Counted from the stretch's first letter, positions 34,352 to 47,282 are shown. The stretch is DNA of 64,000 nt from Loripinus fragilis (GCA_964019695.1 OZ026514.1:102762345-102826344); one strand, 5' to 3'. Numbers and translations: made by a program. Notes: generated by a model not told the origin, from the sequence alone.

Positions 34352-34660
34352 GACACTAGGTATCATGTGAACCAGCCCCTACTACAATTTTAACTGGATC
34401 TTTTTGAAACGTTGCAATTGTTTTTGTCAAGGTCTGACGATGTGCATGACATTATTTGGCTGTAATAATCAAATTAATTTTCGTCACATTTTTCACAATT
34501 TGGACTTAATCAGTTTTGGCTCAACTTCTACCAATGCATATAGGCACATGATATCCTGTGAACGCACCTACTCCTCCAATTTTACCCATATCTTTTTTAA
34601 ACTTTGCAGCTGTTTTTGTCTAGGTCTGAAGATGTGCATATGAGTTGGCTGTAACATGGA
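34352..34660. repeat. Degenerate repeat T, right portion
   Basis: Continues repeat T after the inserted element with GACACTAGGTATCATGTGAA, GTCAAGGTCTGACGATGTGC, and a further unit at 34540-34645. Confidence 0.6.
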
Positions 34661-34811
34661 TTTTCTATGATAATGGAAATAAAATATAATAATTAACTTT
34701 TTCCCAAATTATGGTTGTGCAATAGTTTACTGCATTAGCCAAATATCTTTGCTGGATATGGAATTGATTTTTTTATTAAAAAATCACCATTATTTCAGTT
34801 TGAACTTGCAT

Positions 34812-35484
34812 TTAGTAACATTTGGATCTTTCTGCCACCAAAGTGGGTGGGGGAGACATCTGCTTTCTTTTTTTCTTTTTTTTTGCGGGGGGGGGGGGTG
34901 TAGAAAAAACAATTGTAGTATCATCTTCTACAACAATTTTATCATTATTGCCAGCTCTGGCTTCTGCTATAAGTGTTGTCAATGACAGTACTTTATCAAG
35001 CTTATTATCACTAGAGCACAAAGAATCTGGCCTGTTTGTAAGATTTCCTCTTCCGATGACACAGAAAGCACAAGAATATTTGTTACCCGTCTCAATCATT
35101 TTTGCACAGTTTCATCTGACAACTTTGCACAAGCACCATGTCACCACTTTCCACAAATATCACAATCTATCCACGTTTCTTTGGGTTTTCCCTTGCTTTC
35201 TGAAGAATCTTCTTCTAAGCACTTGCAACAAACTTTCTCTACTTTTCTTGTTGAGTCAAATGATTTTCTTGGAAAAGATTTATATTGTAAATTACCGGTT
35301 ATCCTCTCAGTTTTTCCTCTACGACATCCAAACACTTCTGATTGTGGCTCCTTACACTTCTCGTCTCAGTAGTTTTTTCATCTTTTGTTTTTGACAAATT
35401 TTCAAATGACAAAAGAAAATCAATGTCAATTTTCTCCATATTTACTGAACAGTTTCTTTTACGCAAAAAAACAGAATGATGCAA
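34812..35484 (-). pseudogene. Broken PHD-finger protein gene fragment
   Basis: Minus-strand frames carry a complete set of C4-H-C3 zinc ligands. CCKC and CDIC come first, separated by about 20 residues including KETWID. HGAC follows, and YSCAFC after that. The reading is broken at the codon between W and H, where a TGA replaces the usual aromatic residue. A frameshift separates DETVQK from IETGNKY. A further shift lies upstream near 35350, between KTKDEKTTET and EKCKEPQSEV. PHD fingers bind histone tails and also occur in proteins of DNA transposons; the surrounding repeats favour a transposon-derived origin. C-terminal sequence runs into a lysine-rich low-complexity part caused by an A/G tract. 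Not functional as it stands. Confidence 0.6.
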
Positions 35485-35656
35485 ATATCTTTTGACAAGA
35501 TGGTGTTATGTGTCGAAGTTAAATATACTTGGCAAAATACGCTTTTAGAAATAAAAATATTTAGATTTTGAAAGAGCTGTTTTTAAAGTTGCTTATCTTG
35601 CCGCGTGCGTTTCCTGTTCTCGCATAGAGGACTCCAATCTGGTTTTATTCTAAAAT

Positions 35657-35943
35657 AGTAAGTGAGTATGATCAGGAAATACCACAATCACAAACCACAG
35701 ACAACCCCGTGGCACCGTGAGGAAAGTCCACTCCACCATCACGAGACACCAGGAAGACAAATTAAGCAAAGCAACCAGCTCTCTCTTCCCCATCAAGATG
35801 ATTGCAATACTAGAATGGACATAAAGTAACGTACAACAAAACATAGAACAATTACAGACTCCCACAATGAGAGTAACAATAAACAAAAAGTCAACAACAA
35901 CAGAACCACCGCCTTAGAACGGACAGCAGCCTAAGCCAACGGG
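35657..35943 (-). repeat. Dispersed repeat R, copy 2
   Basis: Close copy of 6118-6402 over its full length. Both end at GAACGGACAGCAGCCTAAGC followed by a G-run. Confidence 0.6.
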
Positions 35944-37414
35944 GGGCTTAAATGCATTTTACTGGTACCAAATCTTCGTCCTAGATTCTGCTGTTGTTGA
36001 AGTACAAGAAATGTATATCTGCTTCCTTTACTTTTTGAGAATACTTCAGACTACCGAATAAGATTTCATGAGAAAGAATGCCAAGACTGTCCATAATCGT
36101 TCAACATATCACCAATTCTTTCCGAGGTACTGCCTCACCCACGCTCCCGCAAAACAATGTTCGGGTATGATTGTGTCATGCTGTGGCAGCTCCATAAACA
36201 TTGCTGTACACTGTAGTCAATGTATGCTACGCTTCATAGGAATTTTGTGTTAGCGCCTGGTGGGCCATTCTTATTAGGCAAGAGCATGTTAGTACTTAAA
36301 CTTATCTGTCGTTGGTAGGCATGGGTATCTTATGGATACTGAGTTTGGCATATTTGTTGATTAGGATCACTACAAGATTGCTACATTATAAAAGACCATA
36401 TAATTCACGTTTTGTTGCTGATTCAAGTTCTTGTACTACTACTGGGCTGTCTATACTTTTTAACAACTTAAAACGCATTATTAAATGTTCTGAAAAATAA
36501 ATAAAATGATAAAATTCTACTTTGATCTATAGAAACTTCCGGTGAATTTCTTAACAGAAATAACATAATATCTTTACTTTCTATACTACCTTACATCATA
36601 ATCTTAAAAAGTAAAAAAACTTTATCAAATTAAATGAACAAGCTTCCAATTCGAAATGTTTTGGTTTTTTCACTTCTGGGCAACACAAAATATAGTTTGC
36701 GGTCATGTTAAAAAGTTTATGTCAGACTGTATTAACTTGCAGACTATTAACTGATAAGGGACAAATTATATCACATCTTTCCCATCGAGCTAAGGGGGCC
36801 CCAAGTGGGGACTTGCCTGTGTAGGTTCATCACGAAAAATATCAATAATTAATCAGAAAAACCTAATCCCTTCAAGGGACCTCTCTATTACTCCATGTAG
36901 GCAGTTTATAATCCCCACATTATGACTAGCCTTTGATCTGACTTACATAGCGCCAAGGGGGTCATAAACAAATTAGTGAGTTGTACCACTATGATTGTTT
37001 AAAAATGTTGGCATTTAATTTAATAGCAAAACTGCAGGTATTCTAATAGGTACTATGTTTTGCTTTCACTTTTGTGTGTTGTTGCTGTTGGTTTAAGTAC
37101 TTTTGCTGTTTGGCTTTTAATTCTATGAATGGAAGTTTATAAAAGCAACAGAAATATTTAATGTAGATTTCACAACTTTAAGAGTCTAAGGAAAAGCTTT
37201 ATTGAGGAACGAAGTCTGGCGATGAGTTCTATGTAATTAATTTACAAAGAATACAATTAAATAGTTTCTCAAATTTATAAAATAAAACCCTCATGCATGA
37301 AAGATTTTGATATACATGTACGTGCACTTAACTTTCTTTTGGGGCGAGACTTAGAAAAAATATTGTATTGTTATTATAGTAACAAAATTGTAGCTATTCC
37401 TATTGCAAGTCAAG
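35944..37414. other. Gene-free stretch
   Basis: No repeats or domains recognised. Open frames 36068-36253 and 36312-36500 are short, unspliced-looking and match nothing I recognise. Confidence 0.45.
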
Positions 37415-37514
37415 TCAATGACCACCTTGTAACAACAACCGAGCGGCGGCGAAAGTGACGAGATGTTTGGCTATCGTCCCACGCAACAACTGTTGTTAAT
37501 GAAGTGACAAAACA
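37415..37514. repeat. 100-bp direct repeat, left copy
   Basis: TCAATGACCACCTTGTAACA ... AATGAAGTGACAAAACA. It recurs at 37728-37827 with about six mismatches. Confidence 0.85.
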
Positions 37515-37727
37515 TGGTGTCCTTGTTGTGGGACATCAGCAAACAGTGAACAACCAGATCAGACGCCGCAAAACGCAGCGTCTGATTAGGTTCTCCACTG
37601 TCTGCAAACAGAAGTCTCTTTCAAAATTTGAATAAAATGAAAAATACCACCCAACAACCCTAAAACTTAAAATGGACTCGCCCAATTGATAAGGATGGGA
37701 AAATACATTCGGCTTGAATGGGTTAAG
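37515..37727. mobile_element. Hairpin MITE with a GCGGCGT-like core (copy 2)
   Basis: Same arrangement as 12836-13040: TGTCCTTGTTGTGGGACATC, GATCAGACGCCGCAAAACG and its complement, AAAAATACCACCCAACAACC. It is framed by the 100-bp direct repeats. Confidence 0.65.
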
Positions 37728-37827
37728 TCAATGACCACCCTGTAATAACAACCGAGCGGCGGCGAAAGTGACTAGGTGTTTGGCTACCGTCCCACACAAC
37801 AACTGTTGTTAATGAAGTGACAAAACA
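37728..37827. repeat. 100-bp direct repeat, right copy
   Basis: Right partner of 37415-37514. Confidence 0.85.
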
Positions 37828-38483
37828 AGTAAATAACTGTGAGACACGTGTTCGATAATTGATGCTGATTTTAGTGTCAATGACCAGAGCATACGCCAGA
37901 TACCTGAGAAAAACGTTCCGTGTTGCAATCGCAGAAAATGGATATTTCTCCTAGAGTCATAACTTGTTAGTTAAACGAAAACTTAAAGTCTTTGCAATAC
38001 TGTATGATCTGCTGTTGTAGCAATGACTGCTTCTTGCAACCAGTAAATCGCTTGACCGGCACCGGCAACCTTCCTATCTGAAGATGAGTCCACTAATTGC
38101 CCAGCCAACGTGTTGTTCACGAGGTTTGAAGTTTTGTCTTGTGATCAGTGTAGACCCGGACCAGATATTGCGTCATGCATCGTCTGGTTGGCTTCTATAA
38201 TGTTCACAGATGCCCCTATTTTTGTCAATCAGTATAATTGTTTAAAGAATTCTCGCATACAGAGAGATCATGCGACGACTGGTGTGGTATTGTATGATTG
38301 TAGATATTTTCCGCCTGGGTTGTACTGGCATGGGTTTACAGCAAAATGTGGGTGAAAATGCCTAAAATTGTTCCACTCTCGAACTACACATGTCTAATTA
38401 ATAACATTGAATGCATGCGTAGAATATATGTTTGTATATTATGCATTGTTGTGACGATGAGCTTGTAATGCTTAAGTCCAAAT

Positions 38484-38508
38484 AAAATTTCTGTTCTGTT
38501 CTGTTCTA
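38484..38508 (+). repeat. (TTCTG)n tail, possible LINE 3' end
   Basis: AAATTTCTGTTCTGTTCTGT after a CAAATAAA word. Short pentamer tails of this kind end some CR1-like LINEs. No LINE protein is recognisable upstream, so this is tentative. Confidence 0.3.
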
Positions 38509-39458
38509 TAAAAGCGGTTTATTCGAAACGTTTCGCTGGTCAGCCGGATGGCCTGTGCATTTTATGAGCTTAATTGGTAAAGGCAAGTTTAGCAGCATTG
38601 GCTCGCATTCTTATTATTAATCAGCCAATTTTCTGCCTTATTTTGTTTTTAAGGGGCGTTCTTTGAGGGTTGATTTTGATCACATTTCATTATTCACCTG
38701 TTGCATGCTTTGTTCTCTGTGCTCTTACGCTACCTGTGAGTGGCCTGAGTTGAAACGTTCTATTCTATAGTTTTTAGAAAAAAAATCTTGTAAGTGCTAG
38801 CTCGTGTGGGTGCTTGTTGGTGGTATACATGTATGTTAGCATGGAATATCGTTTAACTTCAAAACCAAGTATCTCAACCAGCTAGTGCACAAGCGACCAA
38901 CAATATCACATGTAGTGCTTCAGTTACTGATCTGAGTTGGTAAAACCGTGAAAATGTAATAAAAATGCGAGCAAGTGTTTGTTACAACTGTACATAATTA
39001 TAGATCAAATCCAGATAATTGAATCATACAGTGTAGATGTCACTGACCAGTAGCAATTAAGGATTACCAACGGAACATTGCATGACATGAATATAATAAG
39101 CAGAGACATTAGAAAATATACAACCACCCGTGCTCCAAGAGAGGGTCCATTTGAGCTTGCACACGTGTTCAGGCTTACACGTGCTGATCAGAGTATTATG
39201 TGATCATGAATTCAGTCTTTACTATGAATGAGCTAACTGATATAGTACATGTCTGCAGACTTGTCTATTCAGCATGTACATGGAAGTACCTTGCAATAAA
39301 CTCGACGTTTCGCATATATACCTATGTATGTAAAAGCATCATGTAAACGCCAACGTATGCGTGCCCACGCCAATGCAGGCTTGCCCGGCGGGGCTGGAGT
39401 TCTAAATTTTTGTCTGAGTGTTCATCGGCATCCATACTGTGGGTATGCGAGCAGCGAA

Positions 39459-39500
39459 GACTGTGGCGAGCCTGTGCATTTGCACAGGCTCGCCACAGTC
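39459..39500. repeat. Perfect 20-bp-arm hairpin
   Basis: GACTGTGGCGAGCCTGTGCA, TT, then the exact complement. GC-rich compared with its surroundings. Confidence 0.9.
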
Positions 39501-40941
39501 TGCGTTGTTTGACTATAAGATATGTACCAAAATCTCATGCGCTGGCTCATTTTCTTTGGTTGTGACTGATAATTACTAACGATTGGTCATTTTCATAAAC
39601 AGGTCCAAAGAACTCATTTAGTTTAACTGCTGGTCGATATATGAACGAATATACATAATCTAGGCCTTTGGCCACACTTATTTTCGACGACCTTTTTAAT
39701 ATGCAACCAACAAGCAACTATAACGCAATGCATTGTTTCAACGTTGCCCAGTCCAGTACCCTATAATATCATGATAACGGATACGTGATACGTTACTTCG
39801 AAGTCCAATGGATCACATATTTTTGCTTTGAGCTATCGGTAGTTCCAATCAATAAGAGTTAGTGCATAAATATTGCATTCCCAAAATTGATTATCAATAG
39901 CATTTCCTATTAAGAAATGCTCTGGTTGATGAAAATAACCGTCTCAGTGAGACGGTTCATTTGAGCATCCAGAACATAAAACTTAAACACTTAAGCAATT
40001 CGTAAAATGTATGTGCAATGTATTCCAAATTTAGTTCGACTGCTATAGCAAACCGAGCAATTGTACTTAAAAGCTGCGCTGATAACGGATTGCACAGATA
40101 CACTGGCTTATCTGTCATTGGTTGTTTGTCTAACTCTGTTTGGTAAAGTCCTTTATGATTAGGGGCACTATTTCCGGTATTGTAAGTATGTCATATCTAT
40201 GAAGATTCTCATAAGAGAGGTTGGTCTGACCATTCTAAGTTATTCTGTTACAAATGATGGAAACTGGTCCGATATACTGGTCCTTTGGGGAGTATTTCGT
40301 TCCACTAGGTTGGTCTCTTGGATGAGTGGGTTTGTTGGAGTTAACAATTATTTGGCTAAGCCTTTTACCATGTTTACTGATACTGGGTAATTTTGCATAC
40401 TTTTTGCTATTTTTAATCAACTTTTTTTGAAAAGGTGCTTTAAAGAATACCAGATCAGATCAGGCCCAACATCTTATGAATGTCTTTTTCTTATATAAAG
40501 TGTGTATTTATGTTTTTGTTTGTTTTAATGCCGTCTGTTGCAAACTATTGGCGGTGCTTTCATAGGGTTAAACTGACATTGACAAAAGGGAATTACGATA
40601 GATTTAAAATGCATGGATGTCAATGACCAATTTGCGGTTGGGAAGGACGCCAGCGTTTCTAAATAGATGTTATCTTCAATAATAAAGCAACAATAACATA
40701 TATAGATGGGTCATTATTTTATATACTTTCCAGAAGGCGACCAAAAGGGCCACTAAAATGAAACATTAACTGGCTTGGGCTGCAATGCCACTTTTCCTTG
40801 TTTGGACACTAATAACTTATTTTCTGAACACATTCCTTCCTATCTAAATACAAGATTTACTTTAATCAGTATCTCAACCAATTCCTTCAATGTGCATTAT
40901 TGCACATTTTTACTTAAGGACATTATGCGGGCCCCTTTATC

Positions 40942-41104
40942 CACAGGAGCTTGAAGTTTAGTCCTTATATCACTTCTAGAGCCACACAATGTCATTACGT
41001 CCTTATATCACTTTTGTAGCATCACAACCAAAAGCAATGACATCGTGGGCGTTTGGTTTTGATGCTGTAGAAGTGATATAAGGACCAAACTTCAAGCTCC
41101 TGTG
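40942..41104. mobile_element. 163-bp MITE with 37-bp TIRs and 7-bp TSD
   Basis: TIR CACAGGAGCTTGAAGTTTAG, TCCTTATATCACTTCTA, with one mismatch between ends. CTTTATC stands directly on both sides (40935-40941 and 41105-41111). Non-coding and apparently young, given the TIR identity. Confidence 0.85.
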
Positions 41105-41662
41105 CTTTATCGGAATCATTCAGATTTTGTTTGGAAATAACCTCTTCACAAACAACCTGGTGACCAAATCAATTCACGTTCTGAAAGCCAACTTTCAGCT
41201 TCTGTTTTAAAACTTTACTTTTACAACCACGCATCTACAAATTTAGCATTATATTCCAATGGAACGTCTCAAGATAAGCTGTCGAAAGCAATAAATATGC
41301 ATCCAGGTGCATGACAAACTATATGAAAACTTAATCATTTCTATATGCTCATTGCGTGGTTGTATAAGGTCGAGGAGGAACAGTGCATATAGATGACATA
41401 CTTTGAAGTCGCTTTGGTGTTTGGGTCCCACACAGGCCTGTGACTACCTAATTTGGATGTAGTTAGTGTTACCTAATTTGGATGTATTTAGTGTTCCTTC
41501 GATCAACTTCTCACTCCACTAACCATTGACCATTTTAAACACCTGAATGCATAAAAGGTCTGATTTTCATAGCGGATCAAAATTTTGATTACTTATATCT
41601 TTATTGCCGTCAGTATCTCTTAGATCTAGTCAACTGTGGCAACTTTTGCCATTAAATCATTT

Positions 41663-41899
41663 GGGCCTCGTCGCAGGAAAACCTGTCTTCCATGTTTCTG
41701 ACAAAGCCAGTTTCAAACCAGTATCCTCAGCTACAGAGACTAGCTAGAAAATTGAAATTTCACCTGTAGGAAGTTTACATACGGTACTTTCCAAAAAGCG
41801 AATAACAAAGGCGCTGATCAGACTGCGCGGATGCGCAGGCTGGTCTGCACCTGTGTTGTTCGCAAACCCCCGAAGACAGGTTTTCTAGCGTCGAGGCCC
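41663..41899. mobile_element. 237-bp MITE, GGGCCTCG ends (copy 1)
   Basis: Ends GGGCCTCGTCGCAGGAAAAC and the inverse of GGGCCTCGACGCTAGAAAAC. Flanking 4-bp duplication ATTT. It contains a GATCAGACTGCGC...GCGCAGGCTGGTC hairpin. Same length as the copy at 56327-56563. Confidence 0.8.
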
Positions 41900-43426
41900 A
41901 TTTCAAAATCAATTCTATTGGGATGGCGCTTTGTGTCGTTTTCAGGACAAAAACCTTTTTATACTATTTATATATTTTGTATACTAACTTAGATACTTTT
42001 CAACGATTTCGTTTTATTATCAAGTTGATGTTAATTTTTCACACGTGTGCGCAGTTTCATCAGATTTCGATTGATAACCAAACTAATACCCCACGTGGGG
42101 TGTCAGAGTAAGAAGTTGCAATGAAGTGTGAAACGGTTCTGTTGCATCTTGTTCAATAAGTGGTGTCAGTTTCAAGACTGTTTTGTGTCAGTTTCAATCT
42201 TTGACAAAAATAATGTGAGTTTCACACGCTATATTGTTTCTTCTTGGTAAAAAGGTGACACCCATCAGCTGTGCAAAAGTCGTGCCATGGTATGTCCGTC
42301 TGCGCGAGCGTTATTTCCTAAATTAAGTCATACATATTAATAAATTACGAACACTACAATAGGGTTTGATCCGTAGCTTAATAATTCCTCTTGTCATCGT
42401 GTACAGGAACTGGTCCCGATCCAGTGCACTTTATACATCTACATGTTCACAAAATTCCATCGTTTAACTGCATATATGGAGATACCAAGGGATCGTTCTG
42501 AATACTACTAACAACCACATTGAAACGGAGTTTAAAGAAGACAGCAGCATTGAAAGCAAGTGAATCTGAATTGCAAGCCCTGATCAAACGATGCAATTTG
42601 TCACAAACCACATCAAATTAGACTTGAAATAAGAAAGTTATAGCAATCTGAAAATCGAAATTCTGACTTCTTATAAGCCAAAGGAGGCCGCCATTTTGAA
42701 AAATTAATTAACTACCTGATAATTTTAATTAGACAATTATGCAAACTGTATAGATTTTTTTTGTATCAAAATCAAGTATTTTCAAAAGAAGAATCAATAA
42801 TAGCGCAAATGAATTTAAAATGAATAACAGGAAATTAGTTACTCTGTTTATGCATGTTTAATTAGGGCTGATGGACGTCATACAGCCTAAAATGGCTACC
42901 TTCCTGTTCGATTCTTTACTATACAAACATCTGTGACTTTCTTATTTTTGTTCGATTTTGATCAGGTTTGTGGCAAATTGCATTGTTTAGTAGGGGCTTG
43001 CATTTTAGATTCACGTGTTTTAATGTTGCTGTCCCCTTTGACGCTTTATGACATAAAAGGTATACTGGACAGACTGTTCAGATTACTCGCTATCCGCTTA
43101 TGTCAAATGATAAAGTTCAAATAAGTAAGTAAAGACGATCCATTAGGAAATTAAACTTGAAACCCAGGATTTTCAGAAATTCGGTTATGATGTCGTTCCA
43201 ATTATTTTGATGATATAAATCCATTGCTCCATTTCAAAGAAAACGTCGATCAAACATGCAAAGAGAATTCGTATGTATGGACCCCCTGCAAAAGACTGTG
43301 ACAGTTTTCTGATCAAAATGCTTCATATTTGACAAGCGCCACTGTGATGTACTACAACTGCACTGAGGTGCACTCCCAATGGAACTGATGGGTTGGGTTG
43401 TCATTAGGATAATTTCTCTGCAAAGA

Positions 43427-43640
43427 CGAGGCCTATTCGCAAGAAAACCTGTATTCAGGTTATGCCAAAATTAGTTTTCTCAGCAACACAGACCAGATAG
43501 ACTCTTGAAAACTTAGATGGAGTAAGTGTAGCTATTGTGCTATCTAAGCCTCAAATAGCAATGACGCTGACCAGCCTGCGCTATTGCGTCTTCGTTATTC
43601 GCATGCAACAAAACTGGTTTTAGCTGGAAGTGGCTCAATC
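43427..43640. mobile_element. Diverged relative of the GGGCCTCG MITE
   Basis: Shares GAGGCCTATTCGCAAGAAAA, AGCAACACAGACCAGATAGA and the CGCTGACCAGCCTGCGC-like part in the same order, but the right end is degenerate. Confidence 0.45.
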
Positions 43641-43974
43641 ATTTCCTATTATCATAATCAGCAAATTGTACGAAATCGCAACATGTTGCCTGAGGACAGG
43701 ACAACGACATACAGTTCAGTGGGACACTGTGTACGAGAAGATCGTGTAGTTTTAGATTAATGACATTTAGGAACACCATAACCAAATAAAAGAATCATCC
43801 TTTTCCTATCATCAAATTTGGCACATTCTACGAAATCGCAGCACGTCGCCTAAAGACAGAACATACAGTTCAGTCGGGGCACTGTGTACGAGAAGGCATG
43901 GCATTCCTAGTCAAAAATATGCCATGGAAAACATCATGTTGGAACTCACAAGAAGACCATGTGCTTGATCTGTG

Positions 43975-44446
43975 TGCTTTTGTTTAACGTCCCACCAACA
44001 GCTTATGCCATAAGGAGACTGGACCACAGCTTAAAGTAAGGGTGCAAAGATCAGGAATCGATACAATAACCCCGGATATCAAAGGGAAAGTGACAAACTC
44101 ACAGTTATACACAACAAACGAGAGCCAAGAGGTCAGCCCTTTCCCAGCAGGTGACCCGCACAAAGGCACAAAAACACAAGACAGAAAAAACACAAAAGAT
44201 CCACAAAAGAAGTGCCGCCCCGGAACGGTCAGTAAAATATTTTACTGGATGGTTTAAACCAGTTTCACGGCGCCAACCCCACCCCCAACCCAGATGTGGA
44301 CCAAGACACACAGATATCCGCTTCGCGATAAAGAACCCAAACCCATAAAGTCTTATCCTCATCCGACGGACTGGTGAAGCCGGGGATCGAACCCGAGATC
44401 CCTGGTTTACAAGGCGAGTGGTTTATCCATTACACCACAGCTGCTT
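43975..44446 (-). mobile_element. SINE family S3, about 470 bp
   Basis: On the minus strand it starts with a tRNA-like head: GTGTAATGGATAAACCAC (A box region), a TTGTAAA word like an anticodon loop, and GGGTTCGATCCCCGG (B box). A long body follows, containing CTGACCGTTCCGGGGCGGC. It ends in AAGCTGTTGGTGGGACGTTA, a tail shared with S1 and S2. The head is too degenerate in its stems to be a working tRNA gene. Confidence 0.7.
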
Positions 44447-45562
44447 GATCTTCTTCTAAATACCAGGCCTTGAGGTTATAAAACTTGAGTTCATTCTCAA
44501 ACTCAAAATAAAGCGCAATGATTGGCTGCTTGCGGACACATGGTGTATGATAGCAGTGTAGGCTTCGAGACTAAGTGTCTGCACAAACTTAGCTGCTCGC
44601 CCATGAGATAAGTATAAGACTGATCAGGGACTTTTTGTTTGCTTTCTTCAGTAAATTATATATCGATGATTACTTTGATGGCAGTAGCGGATCCAGAGGG
44701 GGTTCAAGAGGGCTCGCTCCCTGCCCCCTGTTTTTAACTATCCTATGAAAATGTAATATAATTTGGTCTCAGTGATTCTTTTTGGATTATGAGTCAATGG
44801 GCGCAAATTATCACGAAGATGCGGCCAATTTGGACCCAATGGCCATCGTTTCAGAAATTAGAAGAGTTTTAAAAGCTTCCCCCACCCATTATAAGTCTAT
44901 GGGGCTAATGCCATCCAGGCGTGGCCCTTTTGGACCTCAGAGACTTGCATAGAATTTGTAAAGGGGACCATTAGACATTGCTACAAACTTTGAGCCTTAT
45001 GGTTTCAGGGAAAACTTTTAGTTTTTCCTAGTAGAAGTCTATGGGAGCTAATGCCCAGATAAATGTACGTACCTGAATTTTTTTTATTTCTCAACCAAAA
45101 CATAAATTGTGGGTACTCAAAAGAACCGTCTCAATGAGACGGTTCTTTTGAACACCCAAAATATATGTTTAGATTGCTGGGTAAGAAAATAATTGCAATT
45201 TTACGCTCAAACATTTTGCTTAACTGGACCTACCATCTCCTCGCCCCAGGAGAAGGCCAGATCGTACCCTAGGGGCTTGATTGACAGGATTTATGTAGGG
45301 GTCCACTAAACATTGCCAGATATTTTAAATATACAACCTTCTTTAGCTATATGGTTTCAGAGATGTTTCAAGAACTCCCCATTATACTGCTATGGGAGCT
45401 ATAGGCTGCCATTGTAACAACAGTTTTGACCAGACTAGCCCAGACAGAAACCTGATGCAGCCTTTCCCCATGCCCAAATAAAGCTACACTTTAAGTTTAG
45501 ATATGATTGGCAAACTGATTCAGAGATATACGTCTTTGAAAGTGTGGATGGACAGATGGATT

Positions 45563-45852
45563 TTTGGTTTGGTTTAATGTTTTACGTCCCAGTCAACAGC
45601 TATGGTCATGTCTGGATGGTCTGTTCACCTACCCACACTTTTTTCCTGGGCAAGCTTGGCTAAGCAGTTAACCAGTACTTCCTGCACATAATTTAGCTTG
45701 TAACTGACAACAACCCTTCTTGAATCAGCTAAAGAATGGCCGTAGAAATTATTTCATGATCAGTCTCCATGTAAGTATGGCACAGTGGTGGAATCAAACT
45801 CGCGACCCCTGGATCTGCAGACAGGCATGTTACCAACTGCATTATGCGCCCC
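45563..45852 (-). mobile_element. SINE family S2, complete copy
   Basis: Minus-strand head GGCGCATAATGCAGTTGGTA (A box) and GTCGCGAGTTTGATTCCACC (B box). The body is shared with 14060-14312. Tail CTGTTGACTGGGACGTAAAA. Confidence 0.75.
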
Positions 45853-46145
45853 AGTGACGGCCGGATGGATGATGGACCATTTGTATACTAATACCTCACT
45901 TGAGTCTTCAGCTCAGTTGAACTAACAAATTTACTTTAGCAAAATATCAAAATGAAAAAATGCTGACCCTCTTACCAGGAAAAAATATAACTCAGATATT
46001 GATAGTTTTCTTTTAATTTTGTCATTATCAGAACAAAATACAAACAATACAAGTCACTGTAAATATACAGGTACTGGTGTAGACCTATATGTATAAATTT
46101 TCTTTGTTCATGAAAAAAGGGTATTTATTGTGGGATTTTCTACAA

Positions 46146-46327
46146 TTCTGCTGATAGCCTTTGCAAACAGTTTGGACCCAGATCAGGCCCGACAAAATGT
46201 CGGTCCAGATCTAGATCCAAACTGTTTGGCATTCTGATGGTATTTCCGAAAGTATTTTCCAAAAAGTTGATTTTGAAAATAATTCAGCAGACAAAAAAAG
46301 AGCAAAAACTAGCCAGCATGCAAAGAT
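46146..46327 (+). mobile_element. Foldback MITE, family M1
   Basis: CTGCTGATAGCCTTTGCAAA, core CCCGACAAAATGTCGG, TTCAGCAGACAAAAAAAGAG, end AGCCAGCATGCAAAGA. Confidence 0.7.
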
Positions 46328-46664
46328 TGAAATATTCATCAAACCCATGATTGTACCCTATATTCACGCAATAAATACCCCTTTTCCATGAACCTCAGTC
46401 AATAGCACAAAACAAACAAACACGCACTTATAGCAATCAAAAACTGCTTAAATAGAATGGTGTATAAAATGTATAAAATATAAACCAATAGGAATAACCA
46501 TTAAATAGCCTTTGTGACATGGAATAAACAGTCAAAGTAATTGGTCACCAATATGCATGTATTATTACGGTTAATGCTCTAAAATTTTCAACACTTTTCT
46601 CATTTTGTTCTAAAATGAGTTGTTGATTATCAAGGCTGGATTTGGTAAAATGCTTGTCAGAATA

Positions 46665-46733
46665 GCAAACAGGGAAGACCCTGATCAGACTGCTTCCACA
46701 GAAGCAGTCTGATCTTGGTCTGTGCTGTTTGTC
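46665..46733. repeat. GATCAG-type modular hairpin
   Basis: Constant GATCAG/CTGATC joint with inner stem ACTGCTTC/GAAGCAGT around CACA. Confidence 0.75.
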
Positions 46734-47282
46734 TGGGCCTTTTTAGCAGAACTTAGGTGTTTGAAATTTTAGAACATCTTCTGTACTCCATAAAATGGAG
46801 TCGAGTCTCAGTATCTTTAACCCTTATTTTCCAAATGGATCTTCCAATCCTTATAAAATGGTGAAGTTCATTTCCAATTTAAGGGGTGTCAGGTACCTTT
46901 GCTCTTTCTATTTTATTTTGGCATGAAATTCCTGTAAGCAAGCAGCGGAGACCCTGCTCAGATGACGCATTCTGTAGCATCTTATCTCCAGAAGTTATAC
47001 ACAAATATGATAACAAAAACAAAAAAGTTCAGATCTATTTAAACAGTAAAATTGTTTTACAAAGTACATGTAAGTGTACCATAATATACCTATATTCTTT
47101 TTCACCCTATTTGGCATATGGTCAGACCCTGGGTTCTGAGGCATCTACTCAGGGTCTGCATTGGAGACAAAAGTATGGAAATGTGGAAAATCTGATCTTT
47201 GATCCTATTTCACAGAGGGAGAGCAAAAATTTAATACCGAAAAGAAAAGAATTAAATTTTAATCTCCCTCCCATACCGCATG

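Noticed and set aside
38110..38355. 81-codon open frame with several cysteines
   Set aside because: Starts at GTG, no signal peptide or domain, and no splice context.
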